NCBI GenBank assembly: GCA_023284085.1
Contig: JAKVHY010000012.1
Coordinates: 1 to 64,000, forward strand
Source of the DNA: Shewanella benthica
GTDB lineage: Bacteria > Pseudomonadota > Gammaproteobacteria > Enterobacterales > Shewanellaceae
Direction of reading: 5' to 3'
Length of the DNA: 64,000 nucleotides
The position numbers were made by a program, and so were the translations under genes. This document shows, one piece after another, positions 7,667 through 17,980 of this stretch. Numbering within the stretch: the first letter of the stretch is position 1; every line of letters begins with the position of its first letter. The notes below the pieces were generated by a model, which was not told the DNA's origin, searched no databases, and saw only the letters and a program-made list of their open reading frames with translations.

Positions 7667-10090
7667 TTGAACAATGAACAGAATCACATTATTGAAACCG
7701 CAGACCGATTAAATCGCGTCAGGCAGGCGCGTGCTCTCGCACTATTGTCTCCGCTGAAAAGAGATCTCCTTCGTCTTATCCCTGTGTTGTTGCATTACCA
7801 CCGAGCCGGTTTTCCCGGTTATAACGGCCCTATGACACCATCTGGTGTTTTTGAGTATGCGCCAAGTGAGCAAGAACTCGCAGCTTGTGACACCTTAGGT
7901 TTAGTTAGACCTATGGTGCATCTCGTTAAGCAGGCTGCTATCGAGGGGGTGTATAGCATGGGGAGCATGTCGAGTTTCGGGCAAAACCCAAAGAGTGATA
8001 TCGATGTCTGGCTAGTTCATGATCGGCTTCTCAGTAAGGAAGAGTGCCGACTACTCGAAGAGAAATCAGGCTTGTTGACGACATGGTTTGCTCAGTATGG
8101 ACTCGAGGTGAATTTCTACCTGGTTCATCCCGAACAGTTTTCTGTATGCTCTGCAGATAAAGCATCGCCTCTACGAGCCATAGGTAACGAGCATAGCGGT
8201 AGTGCTCAGCACTGGTTATTACTGGAAGAGTTTTATCGTAGTCAGATTTGTTTGGCTGGCAAGAAGGTGGCCTGGTGGCCTAATGCTCAAGACTCGCAGC
8301 AGTTATTGTTTTTGGGGGATGTGAGCCAAATTCCGGCATGTGAATACTTTGGTGCTTCACTTTGGCAGCTTTACAAGGGGCTGGATAAACCACATAAGGC
8401 GCTGTTGAAGGTTTTACTGCTGGAATCCTATGCTGCTCAATACCCGAATACCGAGTTTATCAGTGAAAAAGTGTGGCAACACACAATAGAAGGTGATTTT
8501 TCATCCACCAACGATAGTTATTTCTTGCTCTATGAGTCGATAGAAAACTATTTGATCGCACAAGATGATCCTCGTCGTTTAGAGATAGCCCGGCGTTGTT
8601 TTTATTTGAAGTGCGGCGTCCGACTAAGTGAGCCGGAACAAGCGAAAGACTGGCGCTATCACAAGCTAAATCATTTGGTCGAAAGTTGGCACTGGTCCAA
8701 GAGTTTACTCGAGACCTTAGATAACTGTGAGCGTTGGCATTGTGGACAACTGCAGTGGTTTAATGAACAGTTGAATGAGCTGATGTTAGGTTGTTATCAA
8801 ACATTACTGCAATTTGCATCGACCCATAAACTCAGTGAGAGTTTGAAATTATCTGAGCTGGGTCTGCTGACTCGAAAACTGCATACGTATTTCAGTAGTG
8901 ATACCGAGCAGCTCATCGGCTTGAATCGGCTTTGGAGTGATTCAATCTCTGAGCAAGAGCTGACGATTGTCTACAGCCATAACCTGCAAGAGTATTGTTT
9001 ATATTGCTGCCCTCCAAATCGGAGAGCTTTCATCGGACAAAGAGCCGTTTACCGCTCTAAGAGTCGAGCTAAGTTACTCGCCTGGGCGGTGATGAATGGC
9101 GTCAGTGAAAAAATGACCCGCTGGTATGAACTGGCAAATGGTGAGCGTAAATCTGTGGGTTTAACCAAGGCATCTCAGTGTTTAATTGAGGTTTTTAAAC
9201 CCCTGGCTAAGAGAGTGTCTAAGATGGACCTCTATCAACCTTGGCGATATCGCAAGTTAGTTTTCATGCTCAATTTCAACAGTGATTCGACGGCGCAGTG
9301 GCAGGGGCAAGAGGTCATGGTTGATTACCTCAATGCCAATATTTTTTCACTGGGGCGAGCAGAGCAAAATATGTTGGAGTCAATCGATCTTCTCTGCCTT
9401 AATTCATGGGGAGAGTGGCACTGCCATCATTACCATGGCGAGCTCGCCATATTAGAGGCCTTGGCCTTCGTTACTCCTGGCATTCGCCGTTCAGCAGAAG
9501 ACTTGAAGGTCGAGGTGGTGAGTGGTTCTGCCAGGCTACAAGATCAGTTTGAGCAGACGGTGAAAAATCTGGTTCGCCGCGCGGCGCGCTTAAGCTGGAA
9601 AGTGTCCTCCTCTGTAACATTAGTCTATCCACTCAAGGTGGCAAAAGTACAGTATGGCTTGTTCTTTAACAGTAAAGGCATGGTGTATCAGGATCTTAAA
9701 GACGCTAAAGCTTTTTATCAGCAGCTAACCAAGAGTATGTTGATCGAACTGCCCAGACCGAACTTAGGTAATGAGCCATTTTCTATGGCCCCAGCTGTAA
9801 TCCAAGACTTTGCAGCGAAGGGAGCGATACAATATTTTTTACGTCAGAGTGATGATGATTTGGATATATTTGTCTTAAATGAAAAAAATGAGTTAAATCA
9901 CTACATTCAAAAGGGAACCAGTGTCAATGAGTTGGTGAGTGAGGTGAGCCATTTTCATGCGTTCGAAGAACCAGATATCTCAACCCAAAGGTTCAATTTG
10001 CCGCAGTTTTTTCGTCTGATGAGAGTTGATGGGCGATTACAGGTGATCCCTTTTGGGCTATCAGTGGAAGAAGCCGAGATGGATTTTTAA
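7667..10090 (+). CDS. cyaA: Class I adenylate cyclase
   Basis: The 807-aa protein makes cAMP from ATP. The N-terminal catalytic half carries the class I signature GVYSMGSMSSFGQ (about 94-106) followed by SDIDVW with the metal-binding acidic pair Asp111 and Asp113. The C-terminal half corresponds to the glucose-sensitive regulatory region of E. coli CyaA. It is somewhat shorter than the E. coli protein (about 850 aa). It starts at TTG, as does E. coli cyaA, which keeps cyclase expression low; the family match begins directly after this codon and no upstream ATG fits. cAMP made here would act through CRP, for which candidate sites exist at hemC-cyaA and frd. Confidence 0.95.
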   Translation: MNNEQNHIIETADRLNRVRQARALALLSPLKRDLLRLIPVLLHYHRAGFPGYNGPMTPSGVFEYAPSEQELAACDTLGLVRPMVHLVKQAAIEGVYSMGSMSSFGQNPKSDIDVWLVHDRLLSKEECRLLEEKSGLLTTWFAQYGLEVNFYLVHPEQFSVCSADKASPLRAIGNEHSGSAQHWLLLEEFYRSQICLAGKKVAWWPNAQDSQQLLFLGDVSQIPACEYFGASLWQLYKGLDKPHKALLKVLLLESYAAQYPNTEFISEKVWQHTIEGDFSSTNDSYFLLYESIENYLIAQDDPRRLEIARRCFYLKCGVRLSEPEQAKDWRYHKLNHLVESWHWSKSLLETLDNCERWHCGQLQWFNEQLNELMLGCYQTLLQFASTHKLSESLKLSELGLLTRKLHTYFSSDTEQLIGLNRLWSDSISEQELTIVYSHNLQEYCLYCCPPNRRAFIGQRAVYRSKSRAKLLAWAVMNGVSEKMTRWYELANGERKSVGLTKASQCLIEVFKPLAKRVSKMDLYQPWRYRKLVFMLNFNSDSTAQWQGQEVMVDYLNANIFSLGRAEQNMLESIDLLCLNSWGEWHCHHYHGELAILEALAFVTPGIRRSAEDLKVEVVSGSARLQDQFEQTVKNLVRRAARLSWKVSSSVTLVYPLKVAKVQYGLFFNSKGMVYQDLKDAKAFYQQLTKSMLIELPRPNLGNEPFSMAPAVIQDFAAKGAIQYFLRQSDDDLDIFVLNEKNELNHYIQKGTSVNELVSEVSHFHAFEEPDISTQRFNLPQFFRLMRVDGRLQVIPFGLSVEEAEMDF

Positions 10091-10122
10091 TGGTAGGGAT
10101 GATCATTTTGGCTAGTAGCATT

Positions 10123-10150
10123 AAAAAAGGGAACCTAAGGTTCCCTGTTA
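10123..10150. terminator. Bidirectional terminator between cyaA and cyaY
   Basis: The perfect stem AGGGAACC/GGTTCCCT with loop TAA is followed on the minus strand by a T run, so it mainly ends cyaY transcripts. It also sits 33 bp after the cyaA stop. Confidence 0.8.
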
Positions 10151-10175
10151 TCATTTTCGTCAGGTATGCAGACGA

Positions 10176-10505
10176 TTAGAGAGATAGGCTTACGCCACCT
10201 TGCTTGAGAATAGACTCGATGACGAAGGGCATGAATTCGGTACCATTGCGCTCATCGAGCCATTTTTCTTCGACGAAAGAGAAATGATAACCACCAAATT
10301 TCGTCGCCAGCCAGATCTGATGCAGAGGTTCTTGCTTGTTTATTACGATCTTAGAGCCATCTTCAAACTCCAGCTGCAATACATTGCCTGATGCATCGAT
10401 ATCTATGTCGGCATCCTGCTCGTCGATAGCAAGTTCGATAGCGTTATCTATCGCTTGAAACATCTCATCGGCGAGTTGATGAAATTGTGTGTCTGTCATT
10501 GCCAT
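10176..10505 (-). CDS. cyaY: Iron donor / frataxin homologue CyaY
   Basis: The 109-aa acidic protein is the bacterial frataxin, which binds iron and modulates Fe-S cluster assembly on IscS. The motifs [18 protein letters not shown] and GGYHF are the conserved beta-sheet and helix-2 core, and the helix-1 acidic ridge (EQDADIDID) supplies iron ligands. An open frame extends upstream to 10574, but the family N-terminus [14 protein letters not shown] is at 10499. I chose 10505 (MAMTDTQ) because AAGGA is 9 bp before it. The gene is convergent with cyaA and divergent from lptM-lysA. Confidence 0.93.
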   Translation of the reverse strand: MAMTDTQFHQLADEMFQAIDNAIELAIDEQDADIDIDASGNVLQLEFEDGSKIVINKQEPLHQIWLATKFGGYHFSFVEEKWLDERNGTEFMPFVIESILKQGGVSLSL

Positions 10506-10783
10506 CTGTTTTCGTCCTTCAATGGGGCAAATTTGAATATTTACATAGTAACAACCGTGCTTGGTATGCTCCATTACTTTTTACAAAAATCATCTCAGGG
10601 TCTGCTCATAGCAAATAAATTTCAGTTTAGTATGTATTAGGCTTATATGTGCTTGACGTAGAAAGCCGAACTCTGCAACATCAGTAGACGAGTAAGCGCC
10701 TGAGAGCATATGTGTTCTGAGACACAAGCGAGTAAAACAGATAAGTTTAAATAGCACCCATAGCCTATTAGATGGAAAGATTG

Positions 10784-10939
10784 ATGTTGAGAAAAATGAG
10801 ACTGTGTTCACTGATGTTGTTTGCCAGCCTTTTTGTGTCCGCTTGCGGACAAACAGGGGCGTTATATAAATCGCCAGACAAAAAAGATAACCAGACACAA
10901 GAACAGCAGCAACCAAAGAAACAAAGTCAAAAGGAATAA
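10784..10939 (+). CDS. lptM: Small lipoprotein LptM (YifL family)
   Basis: This 51-aa gene encodes MLRKMRLCSLMLFASLFVSA followed by Cys21, a lipoprotein signal with lipobox VSAC. The mature N-terminus CGQTGALYKSP matches the invariant CGxxGPLYxP pattern of YifL/LptM, followed by a Lys/Gln-rich hydrophilic tail. LptM is reported to help the LPS translocon LptD/E mature at the outer membrane. GGAAAG precedes the ATG; a second in-frame ATG at 10796 is possible. It lies 4 bp upstream of the lysA TTG, and its 3' end contains the lysA ribosome site, as in other gammaproteobacteria. Confidence 0.9.
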   Translation: MLRKMRLCSLMLFASLFVSACGQTGALYKSPDKKDNQTQEQQQPKKQSQKE

Positions 10940-10943
10940 ACTC

Positions 10944-12188
10944 TTGGATCATTTTCTCTATAAAAACAATGAATTACTGGCTGAAGATTGCTCCGTGGCC
11001 GAGCTGGCTCGTATCCATGGTACTCCCCTGTACATCTATTCTCGTGCCACGCTAGAGCGTCATTGGCATGCATTCGACCGTGCGGTTGCCGATCATCCCC
11101 ATCTTATCTGTTACGCAGTAAAAGCGAATTCAAATATTGCCGTCCTGAACGTGCTCGCGCGTTTGGGCAGTGGCTTCGACATCGTTTCCGGTGGTGAGTT
11201 ACTGCGAGTGATAGAGGCCGGTGGCGATCCCGCTAAAGTGGTATTTTCTGGTGTCGGCAAGACTGCTGCTGAAATGGAGATGGCACTCAATCTGGATATT
11301 CATTGTTTTAACGTCGAATCGGCAGCCGAGCTTGAGCAGTTAAATATTGTTGCTGGCCGTATAGGTAAGATTGCACCGGTTTCCCTGCGCATTAATCCGG
11401 ATGTCGACGCCGGCACACACCCATATATATCTACGGGCCTTAAAGATAACAAGTTCGGTATCGCTATGGAGCAAGCCGAGGCTATTTTCGCTCGCGCCGC
11501 CGCGTTACCCAATTTAAACATTAAAGGTGTCGACTGTCATATCGGCTCCCAGCTAACTGAGATCCAGCCTTTCCTCGATGCCATGGATCGTATGCTCGCG
11601 CTAATCGATCGACTCGCTGAGCAGGGCATTCATATCGAACACTTCGATGTGGGTGGTGGTTTAGGTGTGCCTTATGACGATGAGACGCCGCCACAGCCCG
11701 ATGTCTATGCAGCAGCCTTACTCGAACGTTTAGGTGACCGAAAGCTAAAGCTTATCTTCGAGCCAGGTCGTGCTATTGCCGCCAATGCGGGCATCTTTGT
11801 GACTCAAGTGCTCTATCTTAAAGGCAACGGTGATAAACATTTTGCCCTGGTTGATGGTGCCATGAATGATCTTATTCGTCCTGCGCTTTACAGTGCCTGG
11901 CAAAATATTATCCCTGTTAAGCCGCGCGATGGTGAAACCTTAAATTACGATGTCGTGGGTCCTGTGTGTGAAACTGGCGATTTCTTAGGCAAAGACAGAG
12001 CGTTGAATTTAGCCGCGGGTGATTATCTGGCTGTGCGCTCATCGGGCGCCTATGGCTTTACCATGTCATCTAACTACAATTCACGCCCTAGAGCCGCCGA
12101 GTTGATGGTCGATGGGGAGCAGGCCTATGTTATTCGAGAGAGAGAAAAATTGACTCAGCTATGGCAAGGTGAGCAACTCCTGCCGTAA
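10944..12188 (+). CDS. lysA: Diaminopimelate decarboxylase
   Basis: The 414-aa PLP enzyme removes CO2 from meso-diaminopimelate to give L-lysine, the last step of the pathway. The PLP lysine is Lys60 in ICYAVKANSN; other signatures are HIGSQL, FDVGGGLG, FEPGRAIAANAG and GPVCETGDFLG, where the Cys reaches the partner active site. The gene starts at TTG 10944 (MDHFLYKNNELL), with AAGGAA 8 bp upstream inside the end of lptM. The longer frame from ATG 10821 would run through lptM and is not credible. It is followed by dapF, which supplies its substrate. Confidence 0.95.
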   Translation: MDHFLYKNNELLAEDCSVAELARIHGTPLYIYSRATLERHWHAFDRAVADHPHLICYAVKANSNIAVLNVLARLGSGFDIVSGGELLRVIEAGGDPAKVVFSGVGKTAAEMEMALNLDIHCFNVESAAELEQLNIVAGRIGKIAPVSLRINPDVDAGTHPYISTGLKDNKFGIAMEQAEAIFARAAALPNLNIKGVDCHIGSQLTEIQPFLDAMDRMLALIDRLAEQGIHIEHFDVGGGLGVPYDDETPPQPDVYAAALLERLGDRKLKLIFEPGRAIAANAGIFVTQVLYLKGNGDKHFALVDGAMNDLIRPALYSAWQNIIPVKPRDGETLNYDVVGPVCETGDFLGKDRALNLAAGDYLAVRSSGAYGFTMSSNYNSRPRAAELMVDGEQAYVIREREKLTQLWQGEQLLP

Positions 12189-12286
12189 ACTGTTTATATT
12201 AATTGATGATGTTTCTGTTTCGCTCTCAGATAAAGCACAAAGGCTTTATTGAATCACGGAACAGGGCTATTTAAAGGAGACCTAAC

Positions 12287-13129
12287 TTGATCCATTTCAC
12301 TAAGATGCATGGTTTAGGCAATGATTTTATGGTGGTCGACGGCGTAACACAGAATGTATTTTTCTCGCCCGAGCAGATCAAACGCCTTGCCGATCGAAAT
12401 TTTGGTATAGGTTTCGATCAGTTGCTTCTGGTGGAGCCTCCTTATGATCCCGATCTTGATTTCCACTATCGTATTTTTAATGCCGATGGCGGAGAGGTTG
12501 AGCAGTGTGGTAATGGTGCACGCTGTTTCGCTCGCTTTGTGCGTAACAAGGGATTGACTAACAAACAAAAAATTAAAGTCAGCACCTCCAACGGCAAACT
12601 TACCCTGCGCCTAGAGCCAGACGGCAATGTCACCGTGAATATGGGTATTCCGGTACTCGAGCCAAGCAAGATCCCCTTTAATGCTAAGAGAGCGGAAAAA
12701 ACATATTTGTTACAGACCGACACTGCAGAATCTAAGATGCAGACCTTTCTCTGTGGCGCCGTTTCAATGGGTAACCCTCACTGTGTTTTGGATGTCGAAG
12801 ATATTCAGGCTGCAGATGTCGAGGGGGTTGGCGCCTTATTGACTCAACATGAGCGCTTCCCAAAGGGAGTGAATGTCGGTTTTATGCAGGTGATTAACTC
12901 GGGTCATATCAAACTAAGAGTATATGAACGTGGCGCGGCAGAGACGCTTGCCTGTGGTACCGGTGCATGTGCTGCGGTTGTCGTGGGTCAGTTACAAGGT
13001 AAGCTAGATAAGCGTGTACGTGTCGATCTACCGGGAGGTACCTTGACCATTAATTGGGATGGAGAGGGTAAACCTTTATGGATGACTGGGCCTGCCGAAC
13101 ACGTATATGACGGACAGATACAAACATGA
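12287..13129 (+). CDS. dapF: Diaminopimelate epimerase
   Basis: The 280-aa enzyme converts L,L- to meso-diaminopimelate for lysine and peptidoglycan. The two catalytic cysteines are Cys74 in [11 protein letters not shown] and Cys223 in [10 protein letters not shown]. It starts at TTG 12287 after AAGGAGA, giving [14 protein letters not shown], which aligns with the E. coli N-terminus. The stop overlaps the next start (ATGA), so it is translationally coupled to the DUF484 gene. Confidence 0.96.
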   Translation: MIHFTKMHGLGNDFMVVDGVTQNVFFSPEQIKRLADRNFGIGFDQLLLVEPPYDPDLDFHYRIFNADGGEVEQCGNGARCFARFVRNKGLTNKQKIKVSTSNGKLTLRLEPDGNVTVNMGIPVLEPSKIPFNAKRAEKTYLLQTDTAESKMQTFLCGAVSMGNPHCVLDVEDIQAADVEGVGALLTQHERFPKGVNVGFMQVINSGHIKLRVYERGAAETLACGTGACAAVVVGQLQGKLDKRVRVDLPGGTLTINWDGEGKPLWMTGPAEHVYDGQIQT

Positions 13130-13764
13130 CTGAAATGATTAATGTGAAAAAACAACTGCCTTTTGATGAGATACTGATTCGAGAATACTTGCTGGATAAC
13201 CCTGATTTTTTCACTCGTTATCCTGAGCTGCTGTTGGCAATGCGAATCCCACATGCACAGCGTGGTGCCGTGTCCTTGGTTGAGCGCCAACAAGAGATGC
13301 TGCGCAGCCGGGTACGGCAGTTAGAGGAGGAGATCACATCCTTGATGGGGATGGCTACCCGTAATGAGATGATCTACATGTTCAATACCAGGCTGTCACT
13401 CAAACTGCTTGAATGTGAAGATCTCGGTGAACTGAGGCAAGCGTTATCCGAAGGTTTAAAAACACAATTTCAGTTTAGTCATGTTCGATTAATCACGGTA
13501 CATGATATCGATAGCGAGTTGTCGCACATCTGGAGTAAGCGCCTGAGCCAAGGTTATTATTTTGGTCGACTCACTACGGCAGAATCGAAACGTTTATTTG
13601 GCTGCGAAGTCGGCTCTGTGGCCTTATCTAGATTATCGGATCAATGTGGTCAGGTCATTTTTGCCATAGCGAGTCAAAATTCGATGCATTTTCATCCGGA
13701 AATGGATAATCTTCTGCTGGATCAACTTAAGCAACTCATAGATCATCTATTGCCTAAGCTTTAA
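13126..13764 (+). CDS. DUF484 family protein (YigA-like)
   Basis: The 212-aa cytoplasmic protein contains the DUF484 pattern: an N-terminal helical segment with [13 protein letters not shown] residues ([17 protein letters not shown], about 22-38), an amphipathic coiled coil with [19 protein letters not shown] (about 50-70) and a GAF-like C-terminal domain. Its role is unknown. It is conserved between dapF and xerC in gammaproteobacteria. It overlaps dapF by 4 bp and lies 119 bp before xerC. Confidence 0.88.
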   Translation: MTEMINVKKQLPFDEILIREYLLDNPDFFTRYPELLLAMRIPHAQRGAVSLVERQQEMLRSRVRQLEEEITSLMGMATRNEMIYMFNTRLSLKLLECEDLGELRQALSEGLKTQFQFSHVRLITVHDIDSELSHIWSKRLSQGYYFGRLTTAESKRLFGCEVGSVALSRLSDQCGQVIFAIASQNSMHFHPEMDNLLLDQLKQLIDHLLPKL

Positions 13765-13883
13765 CTGTACTCAGAGTATCTTGCCAAGAGCCTGTAAGTA
13801 GCATAACGACAAGGCTAGTGGCAACCGGGTGTTTTCCTATCCGTCATGAATTTAAAAGCTGAGAGGCTCTGAATGGAGCAAAT

Positions 13884-14810
13884 ATGAACGCTAACTGGTT
13901 TAAACGGTTTGAGAGTTACTTGAGCTCCGAGCGACAGCTTTCGGCACATACAGTACGAAATTACCTATACGAGTTGCATCGAGTCTCCGTTAAACTCGAA
14001 GACAATGCCTCCTTACCTTTCTTGTGGTCAGAGGTCAGCCATGAACAAATTCAGCACGTCTTGGGGCAATTACACCGCCAGGGCCTGAGTCCTCGCTCTC
14101 TGTCATTAACACTTTCTGCGGTAAAGCAGTTTTGTGACTTCTTACTGGGTGAGGGGGTCATTAACGCCAATCCAGCCAAGAGTCTGAGTGCGCCTAAGCA
14201 AAATAAACCCCTGCCAAAAAATATGGATCTCGACTCTGTGACTCACCTATTAGAGATAGACGCCGACGATCCCTTGAGTGTGCGTGATAAAGCCATCATG
14301 GAGTTGTTTTACTCCTCCGGTCTAAGACTCGCCGAGCTGGCGGCTCTCGATGTGCTTGCTATCCGCTTTGCCGAACGGCAAGTGAAGGTGTTAGGTAAAG
14401 GAAGCAAGGAAAGGATTGTTCCTGTCGGTCGATGTGCGATCCAAGCTATCCAGGCTTGGTTAGCGTTGAGAGAGAGTATTCCTTGCCAAGATGAGGCGTT
14501 ATTCGTCACAGCCAAGGGAAAACGATTAGCCCATAGAAGCATACAAGCCAGATTAGCTAAGTGGGGACAAGAGCAGGCCTTGAATATGCGGGTGCATCCG
14601 CATAAGTTACGTCACTCTTTCGCGACTCATATGTTGGAGTCGAGCGCCGACCTGCGTGCGGTGCAGGAGTTGCTTGGCCATGCCAATCTCTCGACGACTC
14701 AGATATACACAAGTTTAGATTTCCAACATCTGGCAAAAGTGTACGACGGGGCTCATCCAAGGGCCAGCAGAGCCAAGAAGCTCAGTAGCGCGAAAAGGGA
14801 GGAGAGCTGA
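13884..14810 (+). CDS. xerC: Tyrosine recombinase XerC
   Basis: The 308-aa protein acts with XerD at dif to resolve chromosome dimers. The N-terminal SAM-like core-binding domain (about 1-100) precedes the catalytic domain with the full active-site set: Arg148 (SSGLRLAEL), Lys172, His240 and Arg243 ([12 protein letters not shown]), His266 (LGHANLSTT) and Tyr275 (QIYTSLD). The neighbours (dapF, DUF484, yigB) match the E. coli xerC operon, which distinguishes it from xerD or a phage integrase. The stop overlaps the yigB start (TGATG). Confidence 0.96.
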   Translation: MNANWFKRFESYLSSERQLSAHTVRNYLYELHRVSVKLEDNASLPFLWSEVSHEQIQHVLGQLHRQGLSPRSLSLTLSAVKQFCDFLLGEGVINANPAKSLSAPKQNKPLPKNMDLDSVTHLLEIDADDPLSVRDKAIMELFYSSGLRLAELAALDVLAIRFAERQVKVLGKGSKERIVPVGRCAIQAIQAWLALRESIPCQDEALFVTAKGKRLAHRSIQARLAKWGQEQALNMRVHPHKLRHSFATHMLESSADLRAVQELLGHANLSTTQIYTSLDFQHLAKVYDGAHPRASRAKKLSSAKREES

Positions 14811-15532
14811 TGGCTCAGATATATCTCGGGCCTAGAGCCTATCAAGCGATTAGCTTCGATCTCGATGACACCTTATATGATAATGGTCCTATTATCAGGG
14901 CCGCTGAAGCTTCACTGCTGCAATTTTTACATCAGAACTATAGCGAGACTCGTCGCTGGCAAAGGGATGACTGGATGAAACTCAAAACACGTCTTATCCA
15001 CAATCAGCCTGAGCTTGGCCATGATACGACTGCCGCAAGATTGATCATGTTGGAACAAGGCCTGTTGATGCTGGGTTACTCCAGAGAGCATGCCAAATCC
15101 GGTGCCATGGCCGGTTTGAATTGCTTCTTACGTAAGCGCTCAGACTTTACCGTTCCAAGACCTGTGGTAAACTTGCTTCGAGACTTGAGTGCCAAATATC
15201 CATTAATCGGCATCACCAATGGCAATGTCGATGCCGATAAAATCGGTCTGGGTGATGTGCTGGATTTTGTGCTTCATCCTGGCGCAGGCACCCGCATGAA
15301 GCCTTACCCCGATATGTTCTATCACGCCTGTCGTAGGCTCGATATTCCACTACATAGTTTACTGCACGTCGGAGATAGTCATGCATCCGATGTTATGGGA
15401 GCCAGAATGGCAGGCTGTCAGTCTGCTTGGCTCAATCCAAGCTTCGGCCGAGATAAACCACACAAATTCGGTCAGCTATTGCCCCATGTAGAAATTCAAG
15501 ACATACATGAGTTGCAAGAATTAATTGGGTAA
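14810..15532 (+). CDS. yigB: HAD-family phosphatase YigB
   Basis: The 240-aa HAD hydrolase has motif I SFDLDDTLYDN (Asp17 nucleophile, Asp19), motif II in GITNGN (about 135-141), the conserved Lys in RMKPYPDMF and motif III VGDSHASDVMGA. E. coli YigB dephosphorylates FMN and the riboflavin intermediate 5-amino-6-(5-phosphoribitylamino)uracil; exact substrate here is by homology. It is translationally coupled to xerC and is the last gene of the lptM-lysA-dapF-xerC run. Confidence 0.88.
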   Translation: MAQIYLGPRAYQAISFDLDDTLYDNGPIIRAAEASLLQFLHQNYSETRRWQRDDWMKLKTRLIHNQPELGHDTTAARLIMLEQGLLMLGYSREHAKSGAMAGLNCFLRKRSDFTVPRPVVNLLRDLSAKYPLIGITNGNVDADKIGLGDVLDFVLHPGAGTRMKPYPDMFYHACRRLDIPLHSLLHVGDSHASDVMGARMAGCQSAWLNPSFGRDKPHKFGQLLPHVEIQDIHELQELIG

Positions 15533-15550
15533 ATTATCCATCGTCACGGA

Positions 15551-15586
15551 AAAGGCCAGCATTGTTACAATGCTGGCCTTTTTTAC
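15551..15586. terminator. Bidirectional terminator between yigB and ytfE
   Basis: The 13-bp perfect stem AAGGCCAGCATTG/CAATGCTGGCCTT with a 3-nt loop is followed by six T on the plus strand. It ends the yigB operon and can also serve ytfE from the other side. Confidence 0.9.
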
Positions 15587-15629
15587 TGTCTATTTTTAGT
15601 CATACCAGTCGGTATTAATAAGATAGGTA

Positions 15630-16346
15630 TTACGTAGACTGGGCTAGAGCCTTGGGGAACAAGATATTGTTTTCCAAGTGAATATGCTGTTTCAAGTCAG
15701 CCTCAAACTCCGCCAGAGTGGCATAGCAGACACGCCAGGTGGTGCAAGCATGCTCAGGTGGTTGAAAGTGATTAGTGAGCTCATGGAGCTTTTCGAACAT
15801 CTGAATAGCCTCATCATGCTCATGTTCCATGGCATTGATAGGATTGCCAATATGACCGAAGCAGGCGTCAACAGTTTCTCCGGCGGCCATGGCCCTGATT
15901 GCGGGGAATAAAATCTTCTCCTCCTTCATCAAGTGAGGCACCAGATCTTCGATCAATGCCTGAACCCAGCCGGCAAATGGTTTTATCTCCGGATAATTTT
16001 CGCCATGGGCGCGTACCATCCTCTGGCTGTATTCGAGCAGGAGTGGGGCTTTCTCTCTCACGTAGGTATGATGTGTATCTTCGATATAGTCGATCAGTTT
16101 ATCGATGGCTAGTTGATTGAGTGTATCTTCCTTAGGGCCCGAAGTGTCTATAGCGACCAGCGCGGCTTCTACCTCGGCTAAGTCTGCACCAGATTTGTTA
16201 CAGGCCGAGGCGAGTGAACGACCGCCACCGCAACAGAAATCGATATCGAATTGACTGAATACATGTGCGGCGCGAAAATCATCGGCCACCAATTTTCCGA
16301 CGCGTTGCTGGGATAGTTTGAGATCCGATTGAGAAGTTGTGCTCAT
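15630..16346 (-). CDS. ytfE: Di-iron iron-sulfur cluster repair protein (YtfE/RIC/ScdA)
   Basis: The 238-aa protein has the N-terminal DUF542 domain with the double-cysteine motif FDIDFCCGGG (about 34-42) and a hemerythrin-like C-terminal four-helix domain with di-iron ligands in HHTYVREKAPLL, HLMKEEKILFPAI, EHEHDEA and HIHLENNILFP. RIC proteins rebuild Fe-S clusters damaged by nitric oxide or oxidants and are usually under NsrR or Dnr control. It is a single-gene unit. An AT-rich stretch upstream (16362-16385) could hold a nitrosative-stress operator, but I cannot assign one. Confidence 0.92.
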   Translation of the reverse strand: MSTTSQSDLKLSQQRVGKLVADDFRAAHVFSQFDIDFCCGGGRSLASACNKSGADLAEVEAALVAIDTSGPKEDTLNQLAIDKLIDYIEDTHHTYVREKAPLLLEYSQRMVRAHGENYPEIKPFAGWVQALIEDLVPHLMKEEKILFPAIRAMAAGETVDACFGHIGNPINAMEHEHDEAIQMFEKLHELTNHFQPPEHACTTWRVCYATLAEFEADLKQHIHLENNILFPKALAQST

Positions 16347-16490
16347 ACCTGCTCCAAAGCTGTAAATTATATATACCTTTAATGGGGATGTTATTTGGCA
16401 CTCAGCTTATGGACAAGTAAAACTTGACTAATTTAGTCGGGAATAGACCTTTTTATGATGTAGATTAAACTTAGGTGAAAAATCAGACAT

Positions 16491-16518
16491 AAAAAAACCA
16501 GCCGAAGCTGGTTTTTTT
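16491..16518 (-). terminator. Terminator after fis
   Basis: The stem AACCAGC/GCTGGTT with loop CGAA is flanked by A7 and T7 runs, 20 bp past the fis stop. It is bidirectional in form and ends the dusB-fis operon. Confidence 0.88.
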
Positions 16519-16538
16519 ATTTAGTAAGGAAAGAACGA

Positions 16539-16862
<324 letters not shown>

Positions 16863-17840
16863 TTAATTCTGTGCAATTTCATCAAAATAGCGTTCCACCA
16901 TGGAACATTGTTTTTCAACAGTCTCCAGCCGATTAAACTCGGCACGGAATGGACGCTGTTCTTCCTGGTCCAAATACCATCCAACATGCTTTCTAGCAAA
17001 ACGGATGCCCTTATACTCACCATATAGTTCATATAAGTTTTTAAGATGTTCCAGCATCACAAGACGCTTTTCATCCATCTCAACAGGCGCTAGCTTGTTA
17101 CCCGTATCCAGGTAATGTTGGATTTCTCGGAAAATCCAAGGCCGTCCCTGGGCACCTCGTCCTATCATGAGAGCATCGACACCCGTATGGTCAAGCACGT
17201 AGCGTGCCTTCTCTGGGGTGACAATATCTCCATTAGCAATAACTGGGATCGAGATATTCTGTTTAATAGCCTTAATCGTGTCGTATTCGGCGTCGCCTTT
17301 ATACATGCACTGCCTGGTTCGGCCGTGAACGGCTAATGAGGCAATGCCACAATCTTCGGCTATCTGGGCGATGTGAACACCATTCCTGTGCTCTGGAGCC
17401 CAACCGGTTCGAATCTTCAGTGTCACAGGTACATCGACTGCGGCTACCACGGCCTGTAAAATTGCTTTTACCTGCACAGGGTTTTGCAGCAGAGCTGAAC
17501 CCGCTAGCTTCTTATTCACTTTCTTAGCAGGACAACCCATATTGATATCGATGATCTGTGCTCCCTGTTGTACGTTGACAACAGCGGCATTGGCCATCAA
17601 TTCAGGATCGGCGCCTGCGATTTGCACTGAGCGTATTCCATTCTCACCAGCATGACTCATGCGCTGGCGGCTCTTATCTGTGTCCCAAACATCGGGATTA
17701 GATGAAAGCATCTCTGAAACCGCCATGGCTGCACCATAACGAACACAAAGATTTCTAAAGGGTTGGTCTGTGACACCTGCCATTGGTGCCACGATCAGCT
17801 GATTTTTCAGTTGATAGGGTCCAATCTGCATTCTCAACAT
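16863..17840 (-). CDS. dusB: tRNA-dihydrouridine synthase B
   Basis: The 325-aa FMN enzyme reduces uridines in the tRNA D-loop. The TIM-barrel start (IGPYQLKNQLIVAPMAGVTD), the catalytic Cys103 in DINMGCPAKKV and the FMN phosphate site (ANGDI, MIGRGAQGRPW) are all present. The start is at 17840 (MLRMQIG); 17831 is an in-frame alternative. It is the first gene of the dusB-fis operon. Confidence 0.95.
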   Translation of the reverse strand: MLRMQIGPYQLKNQLIVAPMAGVTDQPFRNLCVRYGAAMAVSEMLSSNPDVWDTDKSRQRMSHAGENGIRSVQIAGADPELMANAAVVNVQQGAQIIDINMGCPAKKVNKKLAGSALLQNPVQVKAILQAVVAAVDVPVTLKIRTGWAPEHRNGVHIAQIAEDCGIASLAVHGRTRQCMYKGDAEYDTIKAIKQNISIPVIANGDIVTPEKARYVLDHTGVDALMIGRGAQGRPWIFREIQHYLDTGNKLAPVEMDEKRLVMLEHLKNLYELYGEYKGIRFARKHVGWYLDQEEQRPFRAEFNRLETVEKQCSMVERYFDEIAQN

Positions 17841-17854
17841 ACCTGCGCTTCAAA

Positions 17855-17880
17855 GGGGCGCTATAGTACGTCTTTTTTGA
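17855..17880 (-). promoter_or_regulatory. Candidate dusB-fis promoter with GC-rich discriminator
   Basis: On the minus strand, TACTAT (plus positions 17868-17863) is followed directly by AGCGCCCC, a GC-rich discriminator of the sort that makes fis promoters stringently controlled in enterobacteria. No strong -35 lies at the ideal distance, so this is only a candidate. Confidence 0.4.
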
Positions 17881-17980
17881 GTCGGTGAAAAGGTCAATAA
17901 ATGACCTAGAGGAAACTTTTTTTCTTGACTTTTGCGAGCTGAGAATAGTTAGGCGGAACAAGGTGTGCCGCCCAATACAG

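Noticed and set aside
10821..10943. An N-terminal extension of LysA from ATG 10821
   Set aside because: It would overlap lptM in another frame, adds 41 basic residues absent from the family, and TTG 10944 has a well-placed ribosome site.
16355..16390. An NsrR or Dnr operator before ytfE
   Set aside because: The region is AT-rich with partial symmetry (ATTATATATACC), but no match to a known consensus was good enough to call.
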